From JAJFUI01 sp039698035 (GTDB taxonomy: Bacteria; Planctomycetota; Planctomycetia; Pirellulales; Thermoguttaceae): a stretch of 64,000 nucleotides of DNA. Below, one piece after another: positions 6,808-14,864 of the stretch (the first letter of the stretch is position 1; every line of letters starts with the position of its first letter). The position numbers were made by a program, and so were the translations under genes. The stretch lies in contig JBDKSW010000007.1 of assembly GCA_039698035.1 (NCBI GenBank), positions 62,001-126,000 of the forward strand, in the 5' to 3' direction. The notes below the pieces were generated by a model. That model was not told the DNA's origin and did no database searches. It worked only from the letters and a program-made list of their open reading frames with translations.

Positions 6808-7221
6808 ATGAAGAATCATGGCGAATCACCCAAGGTCCTGGTTATCCCATGCAGCGGGATCGGCAAAGTGCATGGACTGATTAGCCGCGAGGCGGTCTAC
6901 CATGTCACCGATAAGCTGGCGCCAGGGCATGTGGACACCGTGTGCCTGGCGCTGTTGGTCACGGGCGATGCCGAGACCGTTGACAAGGTGCGGCAAACCC
7001 CTTGCATCACCTTGGATGGATGCCCCAAACTCTGCTCGCACAAGAACGTTGAGCTGGCGGGCGGCAAGATCGCCAGGGGGATACGGGTCTACGACGTGAT
7101 GAAACGACATCGTGGGGAAGACTTTGGCACAGCAACCACCTTGACCGCGGCCGGATGGACCGTTGCCGAAGAACTGGCGGGCGAGGTCGCTCAGACCTTG
7201 GATCGCCCCGACGCCGGGTGA
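6808..7221 (+). CDS. DGC-domain putative zinc-binding protein
   Basis: The 137-residue protein has the marks of the DGC family (PF08859): an N-terminal VLVIPCSGIGKVHGLISREA and a central ITLDGCPKLCSHKN, which holds the Asp-Gly-Cys motif. The four conserved cysteines are thought to bind zinc; the biochemical role is unknown. ATG 6808 follows GGAAGGAGA. It is immediately followed by a longer homologue, so this is a tandem pair. Both sit in the arsenic operon, where cysteine-rich proteins could also bind As(III). Confidence 0.85.
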   Translation: MKNHGESPKVLVIPCSGIGKVHGLISREAVYHVTDKLAPGHVDTVCLALLVTGDAETVDKVRQTPCITLDGCPKLCSHKNVELAGGKIARGIRVYDVMKRHRGEDFGTATTLTAAGWTVAEELAGEVAQTLDRPDAG

Positions 7222-7231
7222 GGAGAACGTC

Positions 7232-7924
7232 ATGGCGGAAGCAATCTCGAAAGTCGGCATCATTTCCTGCAGCGGCGAGGAAATTCCAGAAGGCACAGTG
7301 GCTCGGCAGGCGGTTCGCCGTGTGCTCGAAGCCCTGCGGCCCCAGCAGACCGTGACTCTGTGCTTGCCGCTCTTTTTGGCCGGCGAGGAAGGCGAGCGTC
7401 GTTTCGCCCGCGAGCATCCCACGATTACTGTGGACGGTTGCTCGAAGCTCTGCGCGAAGCGAGGCACGGAAAAGTATAGCGGCCGGGTGAGCGCCTCGCT
7501 GATCGTGAGCGACATCCTGGGCGACCGGGCGAAGCGATGCCATCGTTCGACGCGCGACGCCGATCCGGCGGACGAGCAGGCCGTGTGGCTTGTTGCCGAA
7601 CGCATTGCGGCCGAGGTCGATGCCCTGGCCGGTTCCGTCGAAAGTACGAAACCGAGCGGCGGCACGCAGTCCGACGGCGCGTGTTGTGCTTGCAGCAAGC
7701 CATCGCCAGACGGCAAGCTGGAGGTCCAAGGAAAGCCGGTCGCCGTCGCCGGCCTGCCGCTAATCTTTCAGCACCTTCGGAAGAAGCATCTCGAACCGAA
7801 CGACGATTGCGGAGAGACACTGCTGAAGACGCTCAAGATTTATCACAGCATCGAGGCCAGCGAAGAAGCGGGATATCGGAACGCGCTTGTGACGGCCTAC
7901 CGGGCCTATTGCGGTGATGCGTGA
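7232..7924 (+). CDS. DGC-domain protein with C-terminal extension
   Basis: Residues 1-135 repeat the DGC fold of the preceding gene, with IISCSGEEIPEGTVARQA and ITVDGCSKLCAKRG. A linker with GACCACS then leads to an extra domain of about 75 residues (VAVAGLPLIFQHL, then HSIEASEEAGYRNALVTAYRAYC) that I do not recognise. The extension contains two further cysteines. ATG 7232 follows AGGAG and lies 10 bases after the previous stop. The tandem arrangement suggests duplication followed by fusion. Function is unknown; metal or arsenic handling is inferred from context. Confidence 0.75.
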   Translation: MAEAISKVGIISCSGEEIPEGTVARQAVRRVLEALRPQQTVTLCLPLFLAGEEGERRFAREHPTITVDGCSKLCAKRGTEKYSGRVSASLIVSDILGDRAKRCHRSTRDADPADEQAVWLVAERIAAEVDALAGSVESTKPSGGTQSDGACCACSKPSPDGKLEVQGKPVAVAGLPLIFQHLRKKHLEPNDDCGETLLKTLKIYHSIEASEEAGYRNALVTAYRAYCGDA

Positions 7925-7937
7925 AAGGAGCTCGTGC

Positions 7938-8588
7938 ATGGACATGAAGAATGCGTTTGCTGTCTGCCTGATTTCACTGTTCTCGGCGACGCTGGTCGTC
8001 CTGATCGCCCGGTCGCTCGAATCCCAGGCGGCGGCTCGGCTGGAACCGCAGTTGGCCAGTATTGTCGAAGAGCTTCGGGCACTGCGCACTCAGGGTGGTA
8101 CGGCCGCCACGCCGGACGCGTCGTCGAAGGCCGAGACGATCAGCGACGGGCTGATTGTCTACTACTTCCACGGCAACATTCGGTGTCCCACGTGCCAGTC
8201 CATTGAATCGCAGTCCCATGAGGCGGTGAAGAAGTACTTCGCCCCGCAACTAGCCAGCGGCAAGATCGTCTGGAAAATCCTCAACTATGAGCAACCCATG
8301 GCCAAGCCGCTGGCCACCAAGTTCGATATTCAAATGCCGGTGGTCGTCCTGGCACAAATCAAGGACGGTCAGGTGAAGGACTGGAAACGATTGGACGAGG
8401 TGTGGGCGATCGAAGGTGACAAGCCGGCCTTCGCAAAGTTCGTTCGTAGCCAGATCCAGCGGATGCTGGTTCCCGAAGAGCAGACGTCCCCTCCCGCTGC
8501 GAAGAAGTCCGAGCTAGCGATTCCCTTGCCCGACGCCAAGAACGCTCGCGCGAAAGAAACGCCTGCAATTCCTATCCCGAACAAGTAA
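7938..8588 (+). CDS. ArsF-like redox protein (first copy)
   Basis: The 216-residue protein has an N-terminal membrane anchor (residues 6-26), then GLIVYYFHGNIRCPTCQSIE with Cys83 and Cys86, a thioredoxin-like core, and a charged proline-rich tail. The YFH...RCPTC pattern marks the family annotated as ArsF. In Shewanella, ArsE and ArsF reduce nitro groups of nitroaromatic arsenicals and ArsG exports the amine product. Here it is likely periplasm-facing. It is followed 36 bases later by a second copy. The natural arsenical substrate is not known. Confidence 0.75.
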   Translation: MDMKNAFAVCLISLFSATLVVLIARSLESQAAARLEPQLASIVEELRALRTQGGTAATPDASSKAETISDGLIVYYFHGNIRCPTCQSIESQSHEAVKKYFAPQLASGKIVWKILNYEQPMAKPLATKFDIQMPVVVLAQIKDGQVKDWKRLDEVWAIEGDKPAFAKFVRSQIQRMLVPEEQTSPPAAKKSELAIPLPDAKNARAKETPAIPIPNK

Positions 8589-8624
8589 GTTGATCCTCAG
8601 CCATCTTCCAAGGAGAACGAGGCG

Positions 8625-9161
8625 ATGAGACGTTTCGCCGCTACGATTGCTGTTTTCAGTGTTCTAGCCCTCTGCGCGACCGTGCTGCTCGCGGCCGCCC
8701 CAACCAAGAGTGACGCTTCCGCCGACAAGGGCAAGGCGTCAACTGAGACCACAACCAAGAGCACGCCCCCGGCCGACCGCGTCGTGGTGATGTACTTCCA
8801 TCGCACGCAGCGTTGTCCAACCTGTCGGCGCATGGGCGGCTACACCGAGGAGGCCGTTCTGAAAGGCTTCGACGACGAGGTTAAGAACGGCGCCGTGGAG
8901 TTTCATTTTATCGACTTTCAGGATGAGAAGAATGCCGCGTTGAGCGAGGGTTACGGCGTCACGGGCCCAACGCTAATCGTCGCGCAAGTGGTTGACAACA
9001 AGGTGAAGCACTATAAGAGCTTGACGGAGATTTGGAAGAAGAACGGCGACAAGGCCGCGTTTCTCAAATACGTGCGGGACAATGTCGCTGCGTATCGGAA
9101 CGGCACGCCGAAGGCTGCGACCAAGCCGGAGGCGACGAGATCGGCCAGGAGCGTCGAGTAA
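8625..9161 (+). CDS. ArsF-like redox protein (second copy)
   Basis: The 178-residue protein carries a signal-like segment (residues 3-25 ending LLAAAP), a Thr/Lys-rich linker, and VVVMYFHRTQRCPTCRRMGG with Cys64 and Cys67. It aligns with the gene before it across YFH, RCPTC and the KDWK/KHYKSL..EIW region, so the two are paralogues. ATG 8625 follows AGGAGAAC. Two ArsF-like proteins before one ArsG-like permease may form a two-step relay or have different substrates. The first lacks a clear cleavage site and the second looks secreted or lipid-free periplasmic. Confidence 0.75.
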   Translation: MRRFAATIAVFSVLALCATVLLAAAPTKSDASADKGKASTETTTKSTPPADRVVVMYFHRTQRCPTCRRMGGYTEEAVLKGFDDEVKNGAVEFHFIDFQDEKNAALSEGYGVTGPTLIVAQVVDNKVKHYKSLTEIWKKNGDKAAFLKYVRDNVAAYRNGTPKAATKPEATRSARSVE

Positions 9162-9214
9162 CGCCGCCCCGTGCAAGGCAGCATTCCAGGATCGGGGTTC
9201 CCAGGAGCTCATCG

Positions 9215-9967
9215 ATGGTGGCCTATTTGCTTTACGCCGGAGCGGCTCTCTATTTGGGACTGCTTACGTCGATCAGCCCGTGTCCGCTGGCAACCAACAT
9301 CGCGGCCGTCTCCTATGTTGGCCGCCGCGTGGGCGATTCGCGCTGGGTGATGGCCGCCGGATTGCTCTATACCCTGGGACGTTGTATCGCTTATCTGGCG
9401 CTGGCCGTTTTCCTGGCGACCACGGCGATGTCGATCCCGGCTGTCTCGTTGTTCCTCCAGAAGTACATGCATCTGGTTCTTGGCCCCATTTTTCTCCTGC
9501 TGGGCATGTTCCTGGTCGGGCTGATCACCTTGAGCGGCGGCGGAGCCATGATGGGCGAAGGAATGAAGAAGCGGATCGACTCGATGGGCATTTGGGGCGC
9601 GCTGTTGCTGGGCATCCTGTTTGCCATCGCCTTTTGTCCCACGTCGGCCGCGTGGTTCTTCGGCCTGGTCGCCCTCATCCTGGGCTCCGAAGCCGGCGCC
9701 ATCACGGCGCTGCTGACCAAGATTGGCGTGAGCCTCCCTGCGGCTTCCCTGCCCGGTGGCACGGTAGTCTTGCCGCTCATCTACGGTGTCGGAACAGCCG
9801 TGCCAGTCTTGCTGGTGGCCTTTCTATTGGCCTACAGCGCCAGGTCTGTCGGCAAGGCGTACAACATGCTCTCACGGATCGAATGGTGGGCCCGCCAGAT
9901 CACCGGCTGGGCGTTCGTCCTCGGCGGTGTCTACTGCTCGCTGGCCTACGTGTTCGAAGCAATCTGA
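9215..9967 (+). CDS. ArsG-like permease of the CcdA/DsbD family
   Basis: The 250-residue protein has six to seven membrane segments and the paired cysteine motifs of the CcdA/DsbD superfamily: LLTSISPCPLATNIA near the N-terminus and IAFCPTSAAWFFG near the middle. Members next to ArsF-type proteins are annotated as aromatic arsenical efflux permease ArsG. An alternative is plain thiol electron transfer across the membrane, which would fit the CxxC partners upstream. The ATG at 9215 is preceded by CAGGAG. Confidence 0.78.
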   Translation: MVAYLLYAGAALYLGLLTSISPCPLATNIAAVSYVGRRVGDSRWVMAAGLLYTLGRCIAYLALAVFLATTAMSIPAVSLFLQKYMHLVLGPIFLLLGMFLVGLITLSGGGAMMGEGMKKRIDSMGIWGALLLGILFAIAFCPTSAAWFFGLVALILGSEAGAITALLTKIGVSLPAASLPGGTVVLPLIYGVGTAVPVLLVAFLLAYSARSVGKAYNMLSRIEWWARQITGWAFVLGGVYCSLAYVFEAI

Positions 9968-10111
9968 AAACGGACGTTGCGGTCCGGCAGTCACGTTCTC
10001 TTAGGCGAAGAGAAAGCAGCGGCGGCATCGTGTTCCTTGGTCCTCACGCCGTCTGTCCAAAATAACGGGTGTCGATGATTTGGAGCGACTCAGACTACGG
10101 AGAAATCGAGC

Positions 10112-10999
10112 ATGGCAATACCTCTTGAACAAGTCGTCCAGGCCAAGTATGCATCGGTGGCCAAGTGTGGATTATCGACCGGTCACTCTGGCGTTCGCGC
10201 TGTCGCCGAGGCATTTGGCTACACGCCGGAACAACTCGCTTCGATTCCGGCCGAAGCCAACATGGGCCTTTCGTGTGGCAACCCCACGGCGTTTGCCAGT
10301 CTTAAGCCGGGCGAAACGATCGTGGATCTCGGTTGCGGCGGCGGTCTAGATGTCTTTCTGGCGGCGTCCAAGGTCGGTCCCACGGGCAAGGCAATCGGCA
10401 TCGACATGACCCCAGAGATGTTGACGCTGGCCCGAAAGAATGCCGCGAAAGCAGACAACGGCAAACCGCTGTCCAACGTTGAGTTTCATCAGGCGACGAT
10501 CGACAAGCTGCCTCTGGCGGACAATTCGGTCGATTGCGTCATCAGCAACTGCGTCATCAACCTGGCGACGGACAAGCCGGCCGTGTTTCGAGAGATCGTT
10601 CGCGTGCTGAAGCCCGGTGGACGACTGGCCGCAAGCGACATCGCGCTAAAGAAGCCGCTGCCGCCGGAAATTGGCAACGACCTGATGGCCTACGTCGGTT
10701 GCATCGCCGGGGCCATTGCGATCGAGGATTACCGCAGACAACTGCTGGCGGCCGGATTCGCTCATGTGGAGATCATGGACACTGGATGCGATCTGAATGC
10801 CTATGCCAAGGTCGAGAACCAGTCCTGTTGCTGCTCTCCAACAACGGGGCCAGCGTTGCCGGTAGTGTCGACGGCTTGCTGCTCGGCAACTCGATCCGAC
10901 GACGAAGACTTGCACCGCCGATTGGCCGCGCTGCTGCAACGCTACGACGTGAACGAGTATGCGGCCAGCGCGCGAGTGTACGCATTGAAACCGGCCTGA
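10112..10999 (+). CDS. arsM: Arsenite S-adenosylmethionine methyltransferase
   Basis: The 295-residue product has the class I methyltransferase motif IVDLGCGGGLDVF and the cysteines that bind As(III) in ArsM: Cys55 (GLSCGNP), Cys147 (ISNCVINL) and Cys197 (VGCIAGA). It methylates As(III) stepwise to volatile or less toxic forms. The C-terminal part carries extra cysteines (SCCCS and ACCS) typical of many ArsM proteins. It is 144 bases after the ArsG-like gene, preceded by GGAGAAA, and is the last gene of the operon. All catalytic elements are intact. Confidence 0.96.
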   Translation: MAIPLEQVVQAKYASVAKCGLSTGHSGVRAVAEAFGYTPEQLASIPAEANMGLSCGNPTAFASLKPGETIVDLGCGGGLDVFLAASKVGPTGKAIGIDMTPEMLTLARKNAAKADNGKPLSNVEFHQATIDKLPLADNSVDCVISNCVINLATDKPAVFREIVRVLKPGGRLAASDIALKKPLPPEIGNDLMAYVGCIAGAIAIEDYRRQLLAAGFAHVEIMDTGCDLNAYAKVENQSCCCSPTTGPALPVVSTACCSATRSDDEDLHRRLAALLQRYDVNEYAASARVYALKPA

Positions 11000-11137
11000 T
11001 TCATCGGCCGCCGCACGCCAGTCTGCAAACCCGATTGAGTCTGTCGCGTCCCTCGGCAAATTGGAGTGGCATGCTCCCCGAAATTGGATCCATGGGGTAT
11101 GAGAGTCTTTGCAGCCCTGAGTGGCAGGAGACTCTGG

Positions 11138-11245
11138 ATGCCGAAGAAACGACACAGCCCGGAGCAACTCGTTGGCAAGCTGCGGGATGCGGATGCCCTG
11201 TTGGCGGCTGGCAGGAAAATTGGCCAGGCGTGCCGAGCCTTGTGA
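11138..11245 (+). pseudogene. IS3-family transposase orfA, truncated
   Basis: The 35 codons translate to MPKKRHSPEQLVGKLRDADA and continue LLAAGRKIGQACRAL before a TGA. This is the start of the helix-turn-helix OrfA of IS3-type elements, which normally runs on to a recognition helix such as EQTYYRWR. The rest of OrfA and all of OrfB are absent, so the copy is dead. A sequence just upstream (CTCCCCGAAATTGG) may be a remnant of the left inverted repeat. It marks past insertion at the downstream edge of the arsenic operon. Confidence 0.75.
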
Positions 11246-11719
11246 AAAAAGGAGCCTCGTCTGCTCTGTCGAAGACGCTGGACCTCAGGTGTTGGTGATG
11301 TGTGGCTGGTTGCATGAGTAGGACGCGCAGGTTGCCAAGGACGTCGCTTGGCACGGCTTGGGTCGTCGCCAAGGCCGTGCTGCCGGCCTGCGGCCGCCGC
11401 CCGACAAGACATGTGGGCCATTCTTGGGGCGACGATCGCGCACTGTGGCCGTCGCGCCCCGCGGACCGTCGTTCCACGAACGACGGACTCTGAAAACGGG
11501 ATCGCGAGCCTTCAATTCTTGTCGCGCCGCGCGCTATTGCGTTGTGTTCTGATGAGACACTTCGATCGCAATGCGGTGCGTCCTTCCGGCTCAGGGCCAA
11601 AGGCCAACAGGTTTGCGCTGTCCGTGGATCTCGCGTTTCGCCAATCTACTCAATCGTCAGAGATGCATCGACGCGAGGCGATGTCTCGGCATTTCGGATA
11701 GCCTGAGACGTTATCACTC

Positions 11720-11747
11720 TTGACAGAATACGTAGTCCTGCTATAGA
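11720..11747 (+). promoter_or_regulatory. Strong sigma-70 type promoter
   Basis: TTGACA at 11720-11725 is a perfect -35 element, followed after 16 bases by TATAGA at 11742-11747. A second -10 match, TATAAT, lies at 11887-11892. These could drive the cupin gene and ligA downstream, with a leader of about 225 bases from the first, or the first may be left over from the decayed insertion sequence. Confidence 0.5.
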
Positions 11748-11978
11748 GATGGCGTGTCGTCGTCGGTCCTCGGGCCGTTCGACGTTCATGACCTCGAGGT
11801 CAACGACAGTTTGGGTTTCCTTGGCGGAAGCCGATTCGGCGCTGGGAGTCGTTGCCTCGGGGTTTTTTCTGCGCGCCGCGCTGTGCTATAATCCATCGCG
11901 CGGCTTCTGCCGGACCGAGGCCGTCGTTTTCAGTGCAACACGTCCGCCGCGAGTCCTCACAACCCCATTGCTGCGTCC

Positions 11979-12365
11979 ATGAAAGTCATCCATAGCGATC
12001 AACTTGAGGCCGAACCGGTTGACAAAGAGGGCGCGGTCGATTGCCGAATGTGCTGCCTGATCGGTCCAGACGATGCCGCACCGAGTTTTTCGATGCGTCG
12101 GTTCGAGGTGGCGCCAGGCGGCCATACGCCAAAACACACGCACGCCTACGAGCACGAGGTCTACGTGCTCGAAGGGACGGGCGTCGTGTGCGATGAAAAC
12201 CGCGAGTACCCACTGCGACCTGGCATGGCAGTCTACGTGGCCCCCAACGAGCTGCATCAATTTCGGAACACGGGCAGCGGACCGCTGCGGTTTTTGTGCC
12301 TGATTCCCCATCCGCTTCGCGGCATGCGAGACGTTTGCGTGGCGGCATGCGGCTGCGACGGGTAA
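11979..12365 (+). CDS. Cupin-domain protein
   Basis: The 128-residue protein is a single cupin barrel. Motif 1 is GGHTPKHTHAYEHEVYVLEG, with His, His, Glu and the later His as metal ligands, and motif 2 is PGMAVYVAPNELHQFRNTG. Small cupins of this type bind a divalent metal; the substrate is not predictable. The tail has an unusual cysteine cluster (DVCVAACGCDG), and an MCCL motif sits near the N-terminus. It ends 80 bases before ligA. No clear partner gene is next to it. Confidence 0.85.
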   Translation: MKVIHSDQLEAEPVDKEGAVDCRMCCLIGPDDAAPSFSMRRFEVAPGGHTPKHTHAYEHEVYVLEGTGVVCDENREYPLRPGMAVYVAPNELHQFRNTGSGPLRFLCLIPHPLRGMRDVCVAACGCDG

Positions 12366-12445
12366 GAAAAGAGGGATCCGTTGTCAGCTCGCGGCGGCGT
12401 GACCGCCTGAAGGCCAAGAGCCTGCCCTTGCCGGAGAACCTGGCC

Positions 12446-14578
12446 ATGCCAATCGATCCCGCCTCGGAAATCAACGAACTTCGCGAGCAGATCCGTCGCC
12501 ACGATCGCAAGTACTACGTCGATGCGTCGCCGGAAATCTCGGACCGCGAGTATGACCGGCTGATCGAGCGGCTGAAGACTCTGGAGGCGGAGCATCCCGG
12601 GTTGGTCACTCCGGACAGTCCCACTCGGCGCATTGGCGACGAGCCGGTCGAGGGCCTCCGCTCGGTCGAGCACCGCGTGCCCATGCTGTCGATCGAGAAC
12701 ACGTACAGCCTTGAAGAGTTGAAGAAGTACGGCGACCGAGTGACGAAGCTGCTGCCCGATGAGCCGATCGAGTGGGTCGTCGAGCTGAAGGTCGATGGGG
12801 TCGCCGCGTCGCTGATTTACGAGAACGGCCTGCTGACGCACGGGGTCACACGCGGCAACGGCCGTGTGGGCGACGACATCACGCACAACGTGCGAACGAT
12901 CAAGGACATCCCGCTGCGTCTGAGCTCCGCACCCTCGCTTGCGGGAGACGGGCCGGGGGCGAGGGCTGGAGACGATGCCGGCGTCCCAACTCGTCTGGCC
13001 GGTTCTCGAAGGGCGCCGGCAGACGCTGAGCCCAGCGATTTGGCCCTGTCGCAGGAAGTCCCGTCGCTGCTCGAGGTGCGCGGCGAAATTTATATGACCA
13101 ACAGCGACTTGGTGCTGCTCAACGAGGCTCAAAATCGGAAAGGCGAGCCGCCGTTCGCCAACACGCGGAACGTGACGGCCGGCAGCATTCGGCAACTCGA
13201 TCCTCGCGTCTGTGCCGAGCGGCGGCTGCGGTTCTTCTGCCACAGTGCGGGCGACACACGCGGGCTTCGGGCAAGCACCCACATGGAGTTTCTTGCCGAG
13301 TTGCGCGGCTACGGGCTGGCCTCCACTCCCTATGTCGAGTGCTTTCCGACGTTCACGGCGGCCGTTGCCCATTGCGAAGAGTTGATCGAGCGACTTTACG
13401 AGTTGGATTTCGAGATCGACGGGCTGGTGCTGAAAGTCAACCGGTTCGATCAGCGAGAGCGGCTCGGGAGCACGTCAAAAAGCCCACGCTGGGTCATCGC
13501 CTATAAGTTCGAGAAGTACGAGGCGACGACCCGGCTGAACGAAGTCAGCGTGCAGGTGGGCAAGACCGGAGCGGTGACGCCCGTGGCCAATCTGGAGCCC
13601 GTTTTGCTGGCCGGCACGACGGTCAGCCGCGCCAGCCTGCACAACGCGGACGAGATTCAGCGGAAGGATGTGCGGGTTGGCGACGTGGTGGTTGTCGAGA
13701 AGGCCGGCAAGATCATTCCGCACATCGTGCGCGTCGAAAAACATCTGCGACAAGCGGAGCTGCCGAAGTTCGAGTTTCCCGCCGAGTGCCCCGAGTGTGG
13801 CACGAAGCTCGTGAGGGACGAGGGCGGCGTATACATCCGCTGCCCCAATACGGAATGTCCCGCCCAGCTCAAGGAGCGAATTCGCTACTTCGCCAGCCGC
13901 AACGCGATGGATATCGAGGGACTGGGGGACAAGCTCGTCGATCAGTTGGTTCAGGAAAAGCTCGTGCGCTGCTATGGCGACCTCTATCGGCTTGAAGGGC
14001 GGCAGGATCGGCTCCTGAACCTCGAACGGATGGGCCGCCGCTCGCTGGACAATCTGCTCGACGGGATCGACGCGAGCAAGGATCGCGGGCTGGCTCGACT
14101 CTTGAACGGCCTGACGATTCGCCACGTCGGCGCGCGGGTGGCCGCCGTGCTGGCCGAGCGATTTGGCACGATCGACGCCCTGATGGCGGCTAGCGTCGAG
14201 CAGCTCGGCGAAACCAGTGAGATCGGCCCGATCATTGCCCGAAGCGTCTACGATTTCTTGCACGGCGAGTTCGGCCGCGAGACGATCGCCGACCTGACAA
14301 GCGTCGGCGTCAAGATGGAGTCGATCGCCAGCGCGGCTGGACGTCGGCCGCTCGAAGGCAAGACGCTCGTCGTGACCGGCACGCTTCAGAAGTACGGCCG
14401 CGACGAGATTGAGGAACTCATCACACGAAACGGCGGCCGTGCAGCGTCCAGCGTCTCGAAGAACACCGACTACGTGGTCGCCGGCGAGAAGGCCGGCAGC
14501 AAGCTCGCCAAAGCCGAGCAGCTTGGCGTCAGGGTGATTACGGAACAGGAATTCGAGAAGCTGCTCGGCGGCACGTGA
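12446..14578 (+). CDS. ligA: NAD-dependent DNA ligase with internal insertion
   Basis: The 710-residue product carries all LigA domains: an N-terminal Ia domain (HDRKYYVDASPEISDREYDRL), the adenylated Lys115 in LKVDG, RGNGRVGDDITHNVRTI, EVRGE, the OB fold, a Cys4 zinc finger (ECPECGTKL...IRCPNTECPAQL), helix-hairpin-helix repeats, and a C-terminal BRCT domain. It seals nicks in replication and repair. It is about 40 residues longer than usual because residues 161-206 form an insertion that begins SSAPSLAGDGPGARAG, between PLRL and LLEVRGE. The DNA of this insert resembles a dispersed intergenic repeat. The frame is intact, so the enzyme is probably functional. ATG 12446 aligns with the usual start. 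Confidence 0.96.
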   Translation: MPIDPASEINELREQIRRHDRKYYVDASPEISDREYDRLIERLKTLEAEHPGLVTPDSPTRRIGDEPVEGLRSVEHRVPMLSIENTYSLEELKKYGDRVTKLLPDEPIEWVVELKVDGVAASLIYENGLLTHGVTRGNGRVGDDITHNVRTIKDIPLRLSSAPSLAGDGPGARAGDDAGVPTRLAGSRRAPADAEPSDLALSQEVPSLLEVRGEIYMTNSDLVLLNEAQNRKGEPPFANTRNVTAGSIRQLDPRVCAERRLRFFCHSAGDTRGLRASTHMEFLAELRGYGLASTPYVECFPTFTAAVAHCEELIERLYELDFEIDGLVLKVNRFDQRERLGSTSKSPRWVIAYKFEKYEATTRLNEVSVQVGKTGAVTPVANLEPVLLAGTTVSRASLHNADEIQRKDVRVGDVVVVEKAGKIIPHIVRVEKHLRQAELPKFEFPAECPECGTKLVRDEGGVYIRCPNTECPAQLKERIRYFASRNAMDIEGLGDKLVDQLVQEKLVRCYGDLYRLEGRQDRLLNLERMGRRSLDNLLDGIDASKDRGLARLLNGLTIRHVGARVAAVLAERFGTIDALMAASVEQLGETSEIGPIIARSVYDFLHGEFGRETIADLTSVGVKMESIASAAGRRPLEGKTLVVTGTLQKYGRDEIEELITRNGGRAASSVSKNTDYVVAGEKAGSKLAKAEQLGVRVITEQEFEKLLGGT
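12930..12968 (+). repeat. Dispersed GC-rich repeat inserted within ligA
   Basis: CACCCTCGCTTGCGGGAGAC followed by GGGCCGGGGGCGAGGGCTG matches the arms of the intergenic CCCTC...GGGAG...GAGGG element seen at 6701-6800. Here it is translated in frame as part of an extra segment of LigA absent from typical ligases. Confidence 0.55.
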
Positions 14579-14864
14579 TTTCGGCTTGGGCCCTTGCGAC
14601 AAGATGCCGCGGTTCCATCGCCCACCGGGATGGGATGGCCAGCATTTTTCACTGCAACGTGGATCGATCGCGGCCCCCCCGACGGATCGCATCAATCGTC
14701 CATCCAAGTGGTGATGCTTGCGGTGGTTGCCCCAGCCTGCAAACTGGCGCGAATTGAAAGACGGATTTACCCTGATGCGACCGGGCGGGCTGTTGCAACC
14801 ACCCTGGCATTTGGGGTAAACTAGGTGGCGGCCTGAGTGGCTCACTGGGCGGGGGAGGTTTGTC

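Larger units (their letters stand above)
11000..11978. other. Gene-poor stretch with IS remnant and promoter elements
   Basis: Apart from the 35-codon IS3-type orfA fragment at 11138-11245 and a promoter at 11720-11747, no credible gene is visible here. Short open frames do not resemble known proteins and have no ribosome binding sites. The stretch looks like decayed insertion sequence DNA between the arsenic operon and the housekeeping genes that follow. Confidence 0.6.

Noticed and set aside
11302..11701. Several short frames in the gene-poor stretch after arsM.
   Set aside because: They overlap each other, have Arg-rich composition and no motif; only the IS3 orfA fragment is recognisable.
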